Shown here: piece by piece, positions 34,860 through 42,857 of the stretch | How the letters are laid out: every line of letters begins with the position of its first letter | Numbering within the stretch: position 1 is the first letter of the stretch | Source: Aliiglaciecola sp041538045 | Lineage (GTDB): Bacteria > Pseudomonadota > Gammaproteobacteria > Enterobacterales > Alteromonadaceae | DNA length: 64,000 bases | NCBI RefSeq assembly: GCF_041538045.1 | Contig: NZ_JBGOSE010000004.1 | Location: 124,001-188,000 of the forward strand | Direction: 5' to 3' | Notes under the pieces: generated by a model | What the model was told of the DNA's origin: nothing | Database searches by the model: none | What the model saw: the letters and a program-made list of their open reading frames with translations, nothing else | Position numbers and translations under genes: made by a program

Positions 34860-35654
34860 ATGGTTAACCATAGAATTTTTATAGCGCTGTTTTGTCTGAC
34901 GAATTTAATAGTGTCGAACTTTGTAGCAGCCCAGCAAAACTTATTCGTAGCAGTAGGGTGGGATAAGCCTCCTTATGTGATGAATAATGCTAGAACTGGG
35001 TTTGAAATAGAGTTGATACGAGATGTTATTAAAAGCATAGGCTATGACGCTCAATTTATTCAAATTCCTTACGGTCGTTCATACGACACCCTTAATATGC
35101 CCAATATTGATGCCGTAGCAACTTTGAGTAGTAAACGTCAAGCCAAGCAAATGACACTTTCCAAAGCCTATATTCAATATCAGAACGTCGTTGTTACATT
35201 GGCCGCTTCCCAAATCGAATTAACTGACGTGCAAGACATGTCTAATTTATCAATCGTTGGATTTCAGTCGGCATTTAGGCTTTTAGGTAATGGCTTTTTG
35301 AAAATGGCCTCGGCTAATCCTAACTACAGAGAAGTACCGGATCAGGCGCGCCAACTGAAATTGTTATTTAGCAAAAAAGCCCAAGCGATTGTACTGGATG
35401 TAAATATCTTCAATCATTTAAATAGGACATTATTAGGTAAAGTTGATGAACAACCTGTGGTCATTCATCAGCTTTTTTCACCTAGTCTCTATCGTGTTGG
35501 TTTTATCGAGCCAACAATTCAAGAACAATTCGATAAAGCGTTGGTAGTGTATTTTTCTTCTGAAAGATATGCGCATCTAATTCAAAAATATCAATTCTAC
35601 AACGCTGCCGTTTCAACTGGGTATCCGTCGATTGGTTCTTCTAAGGAAGAATAA
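34860..35654 (+). CDS. Periplasmic substrate-binding protein (SBP family 3 type)
   Basis: 264 residues from the ATG at 34860; a GTG at 34851 with GGAA closer upstream is the alternative. Signal peptide (IFIALFCLTNLIVSNFVAA) then a two-lobed domain starting NLFVAVGWDKPPYVM, with FEIELIRDVIKSIGYDAQFI typical of amino-acid-binding type receptors. No transporter genes are adjacent, so it may be an orphan binding protein; many such marine paralogues are. The 3' end overlaps the convergent peptidase gene by 14 bp. Confidence 0.8.
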   Translation: MVNHRIFIALFCLTNLIVSNFVAAQQNLFVAVGWDKPPYVMNNARTGFEIELIRDVIKSIGYDAQFIQIPYGRSYDTLNMPNIDAVATLSSKRQAKQMTLSKAYIQYQNVVVTLAASQIELTDVQDMSNLSIVGFQSAFRLLGNGFLKMASANPNYREVPDQARQLKLLFSKKAQAIVLDVNIFNHLNRTLLGKVDEQPVVIHQLFSPSLYRVGFIEPTIQEQFDKALVVYFSSERYAHLIQKYQFYNAAVSTGYPSIGSSKEE

Positions 35655-37146
35655 AAGCTCGAATATCATTCACTAAGGTTTTCAGCGATGGTTCATGTAT
35701 ATACATCATGTGACCAGCCTCATAATATTTCATAGTGACACGGTTAAGATCTATTCCGTGATGGTTCATCGAGTGTTCAGTGGCAAAAAATGGTGTAGCC
35801 AAATCATAATAGCCATTGGCAACGAATACTCTAAAGTCCTTATTCTGACGCATACCTTTGGATATAAACGGCGTGACGTTAATAAATCCCTGACTGCGCG
35901 CTGAATTACCATATAGCCAATTCCAATTAACAAATACTTCGCCGCTCAATACGTGATAAGGCTCAGAACGCTTAACGTTAATATCGTTGGCAAAATAATG
36001 TTGTATCGCCGCTGTGTAGGCTCCATCAATGGCATAAGATGCTGGGTCAGCCTCAAACTGGTCGACGACAATGTTCGCGTCTTCGCCTAGATAACGGCTG
36101 TCCAATCGACCTACAACCTTACCTTCATCTCGCATCAATTCTTTCATAAACAAAAATTCATTAATGCGCAGTTTAGATTGTGTAATGTACTGCTTTTTGA
36201 GCCCCGTATAGGCATGCAGTTTATTTACAACATTATCAATTTCTGCGGGTTTAGCCAGAGCACCTTTGAGTAACACTGTTGCGTATTCATTTAGCGCAAA
36301 ATCTCGTGTCTCAGCAACGAATTCCTGCAAACTATTCCAGTTAGATTTATTCGGGACTTTATTGTGATACCAAGCCGTGGCAGCGTAGGTTGGTAAAAAC
36401 GTGACGTAAGGTAGATCGTTGCCTTCGGTGAAGTCACCAGTTTGAAAATCGATTATCGAAGATATCAGTAAGATTCCGTTTAAATCAATCGACCCCCAAC
36501 CTTCTTGGAGTTCCTTAACCATAGCCCCAGCACGAGTGGTACCGTAACTTTCCCCGGCCAAATATTTAGGTGAATTCCATCGATTGTTTTCAGTAATGTA
36601 CACGCGCACAAACTCAGCGAGTATTTCAGCATCTTGTTTAACGCCCCAAAACGCTTTACCTTCATACTCACCAAGAGGCGTTGAGAATCCAGTACCGACG
36701 GGGTCAATAAAGACTAAATCTGCAACATCCAAAAGACTTAACGGATTATCTTTTAGATTAAATGGTGCAGCGCCTACTTGTTCTGCATCACTAGGTAACA
36801 CCACACGTTTTGGACCAAACAAGCCCATGTGCATCCATACAGATGACGAGCCTGGTCCACCATTGAATACAAATAATAGCGGTCTAGATTCGGAATTTTT
36901 CACGTCTGTGCGCGTGTAAGCGATATGAAAAATACTGGCTTTAGGTTTGCCCTTGGCATCTAAAAGATGACTATCACCAGCGCTAACCTTATATTTAATG
37001 CTGGTGCCATTAAATTTACCTTTATGCTCGGTTACGCTCATCTGTGCTTCAGGAATTTGCTTGATTTCTTTGTCGGATTCTTCTTTCGCATCCGCATTCA
37101 AGGTTAAAAACAACGTTGTGGTGAGGATCAGTATTATTTTTTTCAT
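35641..37146 (-). CDS. Secreted S10 family serine carboxypeptidase
   Basis: 501 residues. Signal peptide (KKIILILTTTLFLTLNADA). Family signatures: FVFNGGPGSSSVWMHMGLFGP for the oxyanion hole, nucleophile in LAGESYGTTRAGA (about residue 200), Asp in NGYYDLATPFFATE and His in YEAGHMMYIH near the C-terminus. It should be exported to the periplasm or beyond and cleave C-terminal residues from peptides. A type II secretion substrate role is possible but unproven. Confidence 0.92.
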   Translation of the reverse strand: MKKIILILTTTLFLTLNADAKEESDKEIKQIPEAQMSVTEHKGKFNGTSIKYKVSAGDSHLLDAKGKPKASIFHIAYTRTDVKNSESRPLLFVFNGGPGSSSVWMHMGLFGPKRVVLPSDAEQVGAAPFNLKDNPLSLLDVADLVFIDPVGTGFSTPLGEYEGKAFWGVKQDAEILAEFVRVYITENNRWNSPKYLAGESYGTTRAGAMVKELQEGWGSIDLNGILLISSIIDFQTGDFTEGNDLPYVTFLPTYAATAWYHNKVPNKSNWNSLQEFVAETRDFALNEYATVLLKGALAKPAEIDNVVNKLHAYTGLKKQYITQSKLRINEFLFMKELMRDEGKVVGRLDSRYLGEDANIVVDQFEADPASYAIDGAYTAAIQHYFANDINVKRSEPYHVLSGEVFVNWNWLYGNSARSQGFINVTPFISKGMRQNKDFRVFVANGYYDLATPFFATEHSMNHHGIDLNRVTMKYYEAGHMMYIHEPSLKTLVNDIRAFILP

Positions 37147-37426
37147 ATCGTTCTACTTGCCATCTTTTTTTATTGAAAAATGTTATTTGATAAACATTTT
37201 ACCCAACCAAATCAGATTTGGATATGGTTAATACTCGCTTACCTTAAGAATCGCTATGCTAATGGTAAATCGATGCCAATAACTCAAAATTAGCGATTTC
37301 AAATAGAACGTTAATTGTACGATTTCAGTGTGAAAATCGAATTCGAGAATGCTAATGATTCTGTACTAAAAATGTACAATAACAAATTAAATGCCAGATT
37401 TTATTGGATTAATTTACATATTTAAT
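37147..37426. other. Divergent intergenic region between the S10 peptidase and the cold-shock gene
   Basis: 280 bp, very AT-rich, no gene. It must hold the peptidase promoter (minus strand). I see no recognisable operator; the portion from 37427 on is the cold-shock promoter and leader. Confidence 0.4.
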
Positions 37427-37454
37427 TTGACAGAATCTCAAAGTAGGGTATGCT
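37427..37454 (+). promoter_or_regulatory. Cold-shock gene promoter
   Basis: TTGACA at 37427-37432, 16-bp spacer, TATGCT at 37449-37454: a good sigma-70 pair. Transcription would begin near 37461, leaving a leader of about 140 nt before the ATG at 37601, similar in length to the thermosensing leaders of cspA-type genes. Confidence 0.7.
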
Positions 37455-37600
37455 TCGCCTAGCTAAGAAAACCTCGTTAAATATCTACATGTTCGTTGTT
37501 ATATCGTTGTTCTTCGTCCTGTTGTTTTTAAGTTCGGTCTCTTTTTATGCTAAACCTGCCAATTTTGGCACCCAATTTAATTTTTACAGGAAGATATAAT

Positions 37601-37810
37601 ATGTCTGATAAAGTAGTAGGAACTGTTAAGTGGTTCAACGAAGATAAAGGTTTTGGTTTCATCGAGCAGCAAGGCGGCCCTGATGTTTTCGCTCATTTCC
37701 GTTCAATCGTTGGTGACGGCTTCAAGACTCTTAAAGAAGGTCAAAAAGTTGAATTCACTATCGGCCAAGGCCAAAAAGGTCCTCAAGCTGAGAACATTCA
37801 AGTTATCTAA
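37601..37810 (+). CDS. Cold-shock domain protein
   Basis: 69 residues from ATG 37601 after AGGAAGAT; the open frame upstream is the untranslated leader. Single CSD with RNP1 KGFGFIEQ and RNP2 VFAHF, GTVKWFNEDKGFGFI at the N-terminus. Small nucleic-acid chaperone binding single-stranded RNA/DNA. RNP2 has FAHF rather than the usual FVHF/FVHY, a minor change. Two hairpins follow the stop. Confidence 0.95.
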   Translation: MSDKVVGTVKWFNEDKGFGFIEQQGGPDVFAHFRSIVGDGFKTLKEGQKVEFTIGQGQKGPQAENIQVI

Positions 37811-37820
37811 TTCAATTTAT

Positions 37821-37838
37821 CGTCAGACTTGTCTGACG
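37821..37838 (+). repeat. Perfect palindrome just after the cold-shock gene
   Basis: CGTCAGAC-TT-GTCTGACG, with the flanks TCAATT and AATTGA extending the pairing. It lies between the stop codon and the terminator and may be an mRNA 3' stabiliser or a protein-binding site. Confidence 0.55.
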
Positions 37839-37854
37839 AATTGATAGAAAACTC

Positions 37855-37884
37855 AAAAAAGGCAATCATATGATTGCCTTTTTT
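37855..37884. terminator. Bidirectional terminator after the cold-shock gene
   Basis: AAAAAAGGCAATCA-TA-TGATTGCCTTTTTT, a perfectly symmetric stem with T-runs on both strands. It serves the cold-shock gene and the convergent DUF6492 gene. Confidence 0.9.
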
Positions 37885-37913
37885 ATTGTCTTTTTTTAGG
37901 TTATTTGCACTTA

Positions 37914-38822
37914 TTAACGGTTTTCTTTAACCGGTACAAATGGGCTAATGCGCTGCCATACTTCCTCTGGTTCTAAGCGTGACTTACTGCCCACGACACA
38001 AAATAATCCCGGACAATCTTTAGAAAAACTCTTTTGCGTATCCCAAGTTTCATAGGGGTGGGAGTCGTGTATCAGCAATAGTTGAGGGTGAGTCTGCGTG
38101 CCTGCTGTGATGTGAAAGTCATCGAGATTTTGTTTTTTCATGGCGCATAAATAATAAAGTGAATATTCCGTCCATTTAAGCATCAAGAATCGTGAAACCC
38201 GCCAATTTTTTGGATCTTTAGGGTTATGTAACGAACAGACGGCTTTTACCCAATCTTTTTTCCAAAGAGTGCTCAATTCCTCCGTTAACTGTTTAGCCAA
38301 CTTAGTGGACAATATTGCTGGGGTGACATGCATTCCTTTTGATGTGTCTCCCACATTTGCCGACATTTTTAATAAACGGGCAGATGACTTCCACCATTTA
38401 GGGTGAAAACTGCGGGGTTCGTATTGCAACAGGGCTTTACCTTGGTCAATTAGCTTTTCTATGGACAAAGGTTTTAAACAGATCACGTCAGCATCAAAGG
38501 TAATATAAAACTCATCTGTAAATTGGCTGTGTGCGGCTATTTTTACAATTTGTTGTTTACGCCAGCCGCGCATGTGTTTATGTTGGCTCAATTCTGGAAC
38601 CAAATCTTCTTCCGACATTACTACCGGATTAAACTGAGCCCAACGCTGTACTTTTTCAGTGACTATTTGTACTTCGTCAGGGGGCGTCACAATCAAAAAC
38701 TTAGAGAATAAACCGGGTTCGCAGAATGCATCTAGGGTTTTAAACAAGATTTCAGTTCTACCTAAGTCATCTACATCATAACTACCCTTAACACTCAAAG
38801 GTAAAATTGCACCTATTGTCAT
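37914..38822 (-). CDS. DUF6492 family protein (glycosyltransferase-like)
   Basis: 302 residues, no signal peptide or membrane span. N-terminal beta-strand MTIGAILPLSV, then RTEILFKTLDAFCEPGLFSKFLIVTPP and the segment FYITFDADVICLKPL, whose DAD resembles the DxD metal/nucleotide-sugar site of GT-A glycosyltransferases. The family is annotated as DUF6492; activity not shown. It stands alone, with no polysaccharide locus beside it. Confidence 0.72.
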   Translation of the reverse strand: MTIGAILPLSVKGSYDVDDLGRTEILFKTLDAFCEPGLFSKFLIVTPPDEVQIVTEKVQRWAQFNPVVMSEEDLVPELSQHKHMRGWRKQQIVKIAAHSQFTDEFYITFDADVICLKPLSIEKLIDQGKALLQYEPRSFHPKWWKSSARLLKMSANVGDTSKGMHVTPAILSTKLAKQLTEELSTLWKKDWVKAVCSLHNPKDPKNWRVSRFLMLKWTEYSLYYLCAMKKQNLDDFHITAGTQTHPQLLLIHDSHPYETWDTQKSFSKDCPGLFCVVGSKSRLEPEEVWQRISPFVPVKENR

Positions 38823-39123
38823 TCTTGTATCCTATTAAAAGCGTTTGTAATTCGGGACATAACTCAATCGGCTAATTTAATCGTAAAGGCTATGTAGTTA
38901 TATTGCATCACTTTACTTTACTAGGGCCTGAAATCAAAAGGCAATTCATTCACTTGCCTAAGTTTTATCAATATAGCCATGATGGCTGCCCATATTCTAT
39001 GCTGTCCATATTTTATAAAGCCGATTGAATTATTCTCTAGGCTTTTCCTTTCTGCTTCACAAAGCAGTATTTTAGAGTTCCATTAAATGGTAAAGGAGTA
39101 AATAGGTTGGGCTAAAAAGGCGA
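38823..39123. other. Intergenic region between the DUF6492 gene and apbE
   Basis: 301 bp without a gene. A short inverted repeat AGGCAA...TTGCCT near 38940-38960 is too weak to call a terminator. It must contain the DUF6492 promoter on the minus strand. Confidence 0.35.
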
Positions 39124-40026
39124 CTACCAAAAACACCAGTGTTTACAGTCTTGTTGTTTAAGGAATAGCTCGGCGTCTTTACCTTGCAATAATGCCAAGG
39201 TTGCCAGTAAACCACTTTGAATGCATTGCTGGGCTGCAACTGTCACCGAACGTGGTGCCTGTTGTATGGGGTAGCCAGTTTTAGGGTTTAAAACATGGCC
39301 ATAGCGCACACCGTCTTTTAATAGATAGCGGTTTGCATCACCGCTTGTAGCAAGTCCACCGGTGGCAATATTTACCATGGCTAAGCCCTTAGAAAGATTA
39401 CTTGGGTCTTCAATACCCACTTGCCAATATGGGTGGTTTTTGCGGGCTTGTGTTACTTGTATATCACCACCGAAGTTAACTAAAACCGATACATTCGGTG
39501 CTAATTGCTGACAAGCTTTAGCAACACAATCAACCGCATATTCCTTACCAATACCGCCAAAGTCCAATTCAAAACCTGTGGGCAAGGTGATTGAGTTGCT
39601 GGTAAATGATACCTGTTGCCAACCAATAAATGGCAGCAATGCGGTTATCTGTGGGTGTGTTGGGATCTTGTCAGAACCATCAAATTTCCAAACTTTTCTT
39701 AATACCCCAGAGGTGATATCAAATAATCCATCACTAATTTGATAACAGGTATCAGCGAAAGTCAGCAGTTTTGCGGTTTCTGCATCAATAGTGACAGCTT
39801 GATTGTTGCTCTGATTTATCTCGAACATCAAATTGTTGTGCTGATAACGGCTGTATTTGTTTTCGATGCGTTTGCATTCTAGGTAGGCGACTTGTGTCAG
39901 TTCTTTTGCGAGTTCGCTATCCCCACTATCCACTAAAATCTCACAGGGGCTGGCCATCGCAGAAAAGCGACCACAAATATGGTCGCTACGCTTTTCTATG
40001 GACAAAGGCAATTCAGAACTTTGCAT
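39124..40026 (-). CDS. apbE: FAD:protein FMN transferase (ApbE)
   Basis: 300 residues. Family motifs are in order: GRFSAMASPCEILV, DTCYQISDGLFDITSG, ELDFGGIGKEYAVD, LVNFGGDIQV and TGGLATSGDANRYLL...YGHVLNPKTGYP, including the Asp and Thr region of the FAD/Mg site. ApbE transfers FMN from FAD onto Thr/Ser of target proteins outside the cytosol. Unusually there is no signal peptide or lipobox: the N-terminus is MQSSELPLSIEKRSDHIC and an in-frame stop lies just upstream. Last gene of the operon; the DUF3570 gene 24 bp upstream encodes a candidate target motif. Confidence 0.92.
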   Translation of the reverse strand: MQSSELPLSIEKRSDHICGRFSAMASPCEILVDSGDSELAKELTQVAYLECKRIENKYSRYQHNNLMFEINQSNNQAVTIDAETAKLLTFADTCYQISDGLFDITSGVLRKVWKFDGSDKIPTHPQITALLPFIGWQQVSFTSNSITLPTGFELDFGGIGKEYAVDCVAKACQQLAPNVSVLVNFGGDIQVTQARKNHPYWQVGIEDPSNLSKGLAMVNIATGGLATSGDANRYLLKDGVRYGHVLNPKTGYPIQQAPRSVTVAAQQCIQSGLLATLALLQGKDAELFLKQQDCKHWCFW

Positions 40027-40050
40027 ATCTTGTTATACTCTAACAAGGGG

Positions 40051-41343
40051 CTAAAAACTGTAGCTTACCTGTGCTATCACCGCTTTTAAAGAAGGATATA
40101 AATCTTCATCTGCTAATGTCCCAGGTTGCTCGAATCCGGCATTGTCTGGGGTTTGCTGATAATATTCCAAACGAAATGCTAACTCGTTACCGTTTTCCAA
40201 TTGCATACCGTATTTTAGCCCTAGGGTAATTGCTGTCATTTTTCCTAACCGGTAGTCAGCACTGGCATGCTCAGGAAGTGGGGTTCCTTGAGACAAAAAT
40301 GGATTGTAAAACTCCGCTTCATTTTGCTGATAGTATCGAATGTGTGGTTGTATGTAGCTGGTCTCCGATAGGTTATATCGAAAACGAGAGTCAATTGTAT
40401 GGGAGTCTATATCCCAATCATCCGTAGCAAAACGATAGGAAAAATCGACTACACCTTGATCAAGGGCATACTTGGTTTGCCAATACATGCTGTGTTTGGT
40501 TCGTTCTGTGGGACGAGATTCATAGACCACATCTTGGGTTAAACCTTGCTGATCCACAATACTAAGCACTTTGTAGGGGTCATTGTGATAACCATCCGAC
40601 ATGGACAAACTATAGTTAAACTGCATTAACATACGACGATTAATCACTTGGGTGACACCCAACAGTAAATCTACCGTATCTTTTTGTTCACTGCCTTGTA
40701 GACGAGTGGCATCAAAGGCTTGTTGATAAGCTTCTGAACTGTCGAACTGCCCGTTATCAACTACCATGCTAGAAAGATCTACGGGGCGACCTCCCACGGG
40801 ATCTATACTATCAAATGCATAGGAAACGCCCGCCGATAGGGTGGTATTTCTCTGATTAAAATCCATATCCAGTGAGCCATTACCCACAATGGATAAATAG
40901 TCGTATTCTTTGGAAGCTTGTAAACCACCGCTAATTCGGTAATTTTCACCGATAGGCTGTGTCCATTGTCCACTGGCTTGTACACGGGTATCGTGAAATG
41001 TATCATCTAGGGGTGTTTCGCCTGCTTCAACGGTATAGGTTTCGTTACCTGAAGGACGAGTAAATGTTTGCACACCAGATTGGGCAACAGCGCCTGAGGC
41101 AGAAGCACCGGTAAGCGTATCGATGACCAGTTTGCCATTAAAATAATGCTCATCTCCGAAGTCTTTGTTGGCATTAAATACTCCTTCAACTAGTTGTACT
41201 CGATCTGTTTCACCGTAGTACAAAATAGCAGTATCAAACTTCCATTCTTCGCTGTTGTCTTCAGCTTGAACAGATGTGCCTAACAATGCGCATGAAGCTG
41301 CGGCAAGAATAGCACTGACGTTTTTAGTTTGTTTTAGTTGCAT
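40051..41343 (-). CDS. DUF3570 outer-membrane beta-barrel protein with possible FMN-attachment motif
   Basis: 430 residues from the ATG complementary to 41341-41343, which follows GGAGG at ideal spacing inside the DUF4266 gene's last codons. Signal peptide ends TSVQA. The mature protein is made of alternating amphipathic strands and ends YPSLKAVIAQVSYSF with a terminal Phe, typical of outer-membrane barrels. Residues 75-81 are D-T-L-T-G-A-S (complement of 41101-41121), fitting the D-x-x-S/T-G-A-S/T pattern to which ApbE attaches FMN. It lies between the DUF4266 lipoprotein gene (10-bp overlap) and apbE. Confidence 0.85.
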   Translation of the reverse strand: MQLKQTKNVSAILAAASCALLGTSVQAEDNSEEWKFDTAILYYGETDRVQLVEGVFNANKDFGDEHYFNGKLVIDTLTGASASGAVAQSGVQTFTRPSGNETYTVEAGETPLDDTFHDTRVQASGQWTQPIGENYRISGGLQASKEYDYLSIVGNGSLDMDFNQRNTTLSAGVSYAFDSIDPVGGRPVDLSSMVVDNGQFDSSEAYQQAFDATRLQGSEQKDTVDLLLGVTQVINRRMLMQFNYSLSMSDGYHNDPYKVLSIVDQQGLTQDVVYESRPTERTKHSMYWQTKYALDQGVVDFSYRFATDDWDIDSHTIDSRFRYNLSETSYIQPHIRYYQQNEAEFYNPFLSQGTPLPEHASADYRLGKMTAITLGLKYGMQLENGNELAFRLEYYQQTPDNAGFEQPGTLADEDLYPSLKAVIAQVSYSF

Positions 41344-41558
41344 CCACAACCTCCGCCTGCAAATGAACGTCCACCACTGGTGGCTTCCTTACTAAAATAA
41401 ATGTGATCATCTAGGCCAATGTCTACCCCTTCAGAATCAAGGGCCATTTCATCCTTAGCGAGTAAATCACGCTCCCAGGGTTGCACACCTAAATTTGCAC
41501 AGCCTGCAAGTTGCATCACGGCCATAACGGTAATCATAACTATGGTTTTTCGTTTCAT
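41334..41558 (-). CDS. DUF4266 small lipoprotein with Gly/Cys C-terminus
   Basis: 74 residues. Lipobox LAGC with Cys20; the mature part is only 55 residues: NLGVQPWERDLLAKDEM, an acidic middle, and the tail SGGRSFAGGGCGCN. The tail places two cysteines at the very C-terminus. DUF4266 proteins are recurrently found with DUF3570, TlpA-like thioredoxins and ApbE; the function is unknown. It overlaps the DUF3570 start and follows the thioredoxin gene by 13 bp. Confidence 0.85.
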   Translation of the reverse strand: MKRKTIVMITVMAVMQLAGCANLGVQPWERDLLAKDEMALDSEGVDIGLDDHIYFSKEATSGGRSFAGGGCGCN

Positions 41559-41571
41559 TTTCTCGGCTCTC

Positions 41572-42027
41572 CTATTGTTTTAGTAGCGCGACGATTTCTT
41601 GTTCATAAGATGTGGATTTATCTAAATGAAATCCTTTGTGAGCGACCACAAGTTCACCTTGTTTGTTGATCAAATAACTGGTCGGCATACCTGGAATTTT
41701 GTATTGGCTGGCTAAACTGCCTTGGGGATCGTAGGCAATATTGAATTGCGCAGGGTATTTGCGTAAGAATTTTTGGGCTAGTTTGGCATCTGTATCCAAA
41801 TTTACAGCCAACACCACCAATCCCTCAGAGGCGTATTTATTGCTAATTTCATTCATCCAAGGAAAGGACTTGCGGCAGGGTTTACACCAGGAGGCCCAGA
41901 AATCTAAATATACTACCTTACCTTTGTAATCACTTAACTGAATGTCTTGCAATCGAAAGTCAGGCGCAGGTATAGCACTGGATGGTAAGTGCACTAATAA
42001 CAGTAAGGTTAACAGTAAAATACGCAT
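41572..42027 (-). CDS. TlpA-like periplasmic thioredoxin
   Basis: 151 residues. Signal peptide (RILLLTLLLLVHLPSSA), then a TlpA/ResA-type fold: PDFRLQDIQLSDYKGKVVYLDFWASWCKPCRKSFPWMNEI with active site C-K-P-C, and GMPTSYLINKQGEL with the cis-Pro loop. A disulfide reductase or oxidant for cell-envelope proteins, likely reduced by DsbD (encoded at 56641-58464). First gene of the thioredoxin-DUF4266-DUF3570-apbE operon; a direct-repeat box and -10 lie 31-63 bp upstream. Confidence 0.9.
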   Translation of the reverse strand: MRILLLTLLLLVHLPSSAIPAPDFRLQDIQLSDYKGKVVYLDFWASWCKPCRKSFPWMNEISNKYASEGLVVLAVNLDTDAKLAQKFLRKYPAQFNIAYDPQGSLASQYKIPGMPTSYLINKQGELVVAHKGFHLDKSTSYEQEIVALLKQ

Positions 42028-42032
42028 AAAAT

Positions 42033-42066
42033 ACTTACTCTAAACAACAATGCTTACAGAGTAAGT
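42033..42066. repeat. Inverted repeat over the start region of the thioredoxin operon
   Basis: ACTTACTCT (42033-42041) and AGAGTAAGT (42058-42066), a perfect 9-bp inverted repeat with a 16-base gap. The distal arm overlaps the proposed -10 element; the proximal arm overlaps the ribosome-binding region 10 bp before the ATG. It could be an operator or an mRNA hairpin hiding the ribosome site. Confidence 0.5.
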
Positions 42067-42090
42067 TATCAACCTTAAGGGAATCTTAAG
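42058..42090 (-). promoter_or_regulatory. QseB/PmrA-type box and -10 upstream of the thioredoxin operon
   Basis: On the minus strand CTTAAG-ATTCC-CTTAAG (42074-42090), two perfect TTAAG half-sites with 11-bp period, then 10 bp, then TACTCT (42058-42063) as -10. The box takes the place of a -35, as in PmrA/QseB-activated promoters whose box is YTTAAK-N5-YTTAAK. Geometry is identical to 46040-46072 and 58539-58571. Confidence 0.68.
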
Positions 42091-42143
42091 CTAAAGGAAT
42101 GCGGTGTGTTTTTTTCCTGAGTGGCTGGTTTACGGTATGAGTA

Positions 42144-42857
42144 TTAAAATTCGTACTCAAGAACGAAGCGTAAAGTATGATCTTTATTGTCGCCATTCAA
42201 GCCAGAGATAAAACCTAATTCCCATTTTAATTGTTTTTGGCCTTGGTAACGTTGAATCCCCATAAATGCTGGACCAATTCCAACGAACTTTTCTCCCGTG
42301 TAGATTTCCACTGAAGGTTGTAACCATGGGTGCCAACGATATCTGTATTTTAGTCTGAATTGAGGAATAACCTCGCTTTCAGTGTCAATGTCTCTATCGT
42401 TGCCCCAGGTATAAGTCAGTAAAAAGTTAGTGGTTAAACTGGTTTGTCCAAACTCTTTTTCAATCAAGAGGCCAGACGTGGCTTCCCAAAGATCTTTGCT
42501 ATGGGCTTTTTCAACTTCAAACAACGCGCCCCAATCAGCCCAATATTGCCCTTGTTCTGTGAGCATCCAGCGAGCCTCGATTTCATAGGATGCTAAACCA
42601 AAATCATCGTTTTCATCTCTAGCGCCGACTAAATAAAATTCTAACATCAAATGCTCTGAAACTGCTTTTCCAAAAGCGAAACGTTGGGTCAGCAGATTAC
42701 CATCATCATTTTGGCGAGAAGCAAATCGCCATTCCACTTCCCGCTCATTGGGCAAAACATAGGGGTGGTAGACTTTATCTACTGAGCCTTCATCGGCGAA
42801 GGTTAGCGGGCAAAGCACTAAGTTGGCGAGTAAACTTAAAAAGCTGAAAAACCTCAT
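42144..42857 (-). CDS. Putative outer-membrane beta-barrel protein
   Basis: 237 residues. Signal peptide (FSFLSLLANLVLCPLTFA), then amphipathic strands such as EVEWRFASRQ, LMLEFYLVGARDEND and FRLKYRYRWHPWLQPSVEIY, ending TLRFVLEYEF with a terminal Phe. I do not recognise a named family. It is the last gene of the operon with the response regulator, kinase, cupredoxin and FTR1-like genes and overlaps the latter by 4 bp, so it may be the outer-membrane part of a metal-transport or sensing system. Confidence 0.7.
   Translation of the reverse strand: MRFFSFLSLLANLVLCPLTFADEGSVDKVYHPYVLPNEREVEWRFASRQNDDGNLLTQRFAFGKAVSEHLMLEFYLVGARDENDDFGLASYEIEARWMLTEQGQYWADWGALFEVEKAHSKDLWEATSGLLIEKEFGQTSLTTNFLLTYTWGNDRDIDTESEVIPQFRLKYRYRWHPWLQPSVEIYTGEKFVGIGPAFMGIQRYQGQKQLKWELGFISGLNGDNKDHTLRFVLEYEF

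Noticed and set aside
35641..35654. 14-bp overlap of the convergent binding-protein and peptidase genes as an antisense control
   Set aside because: Short 3'-3' overlaps are common in compact genomes and nothing else points to regulation.
38940..38962. AGGCAA/TTGCCT inverted repeat as terminator
   Set aside because: Only 6 bp of stem and no T-run on either strand.
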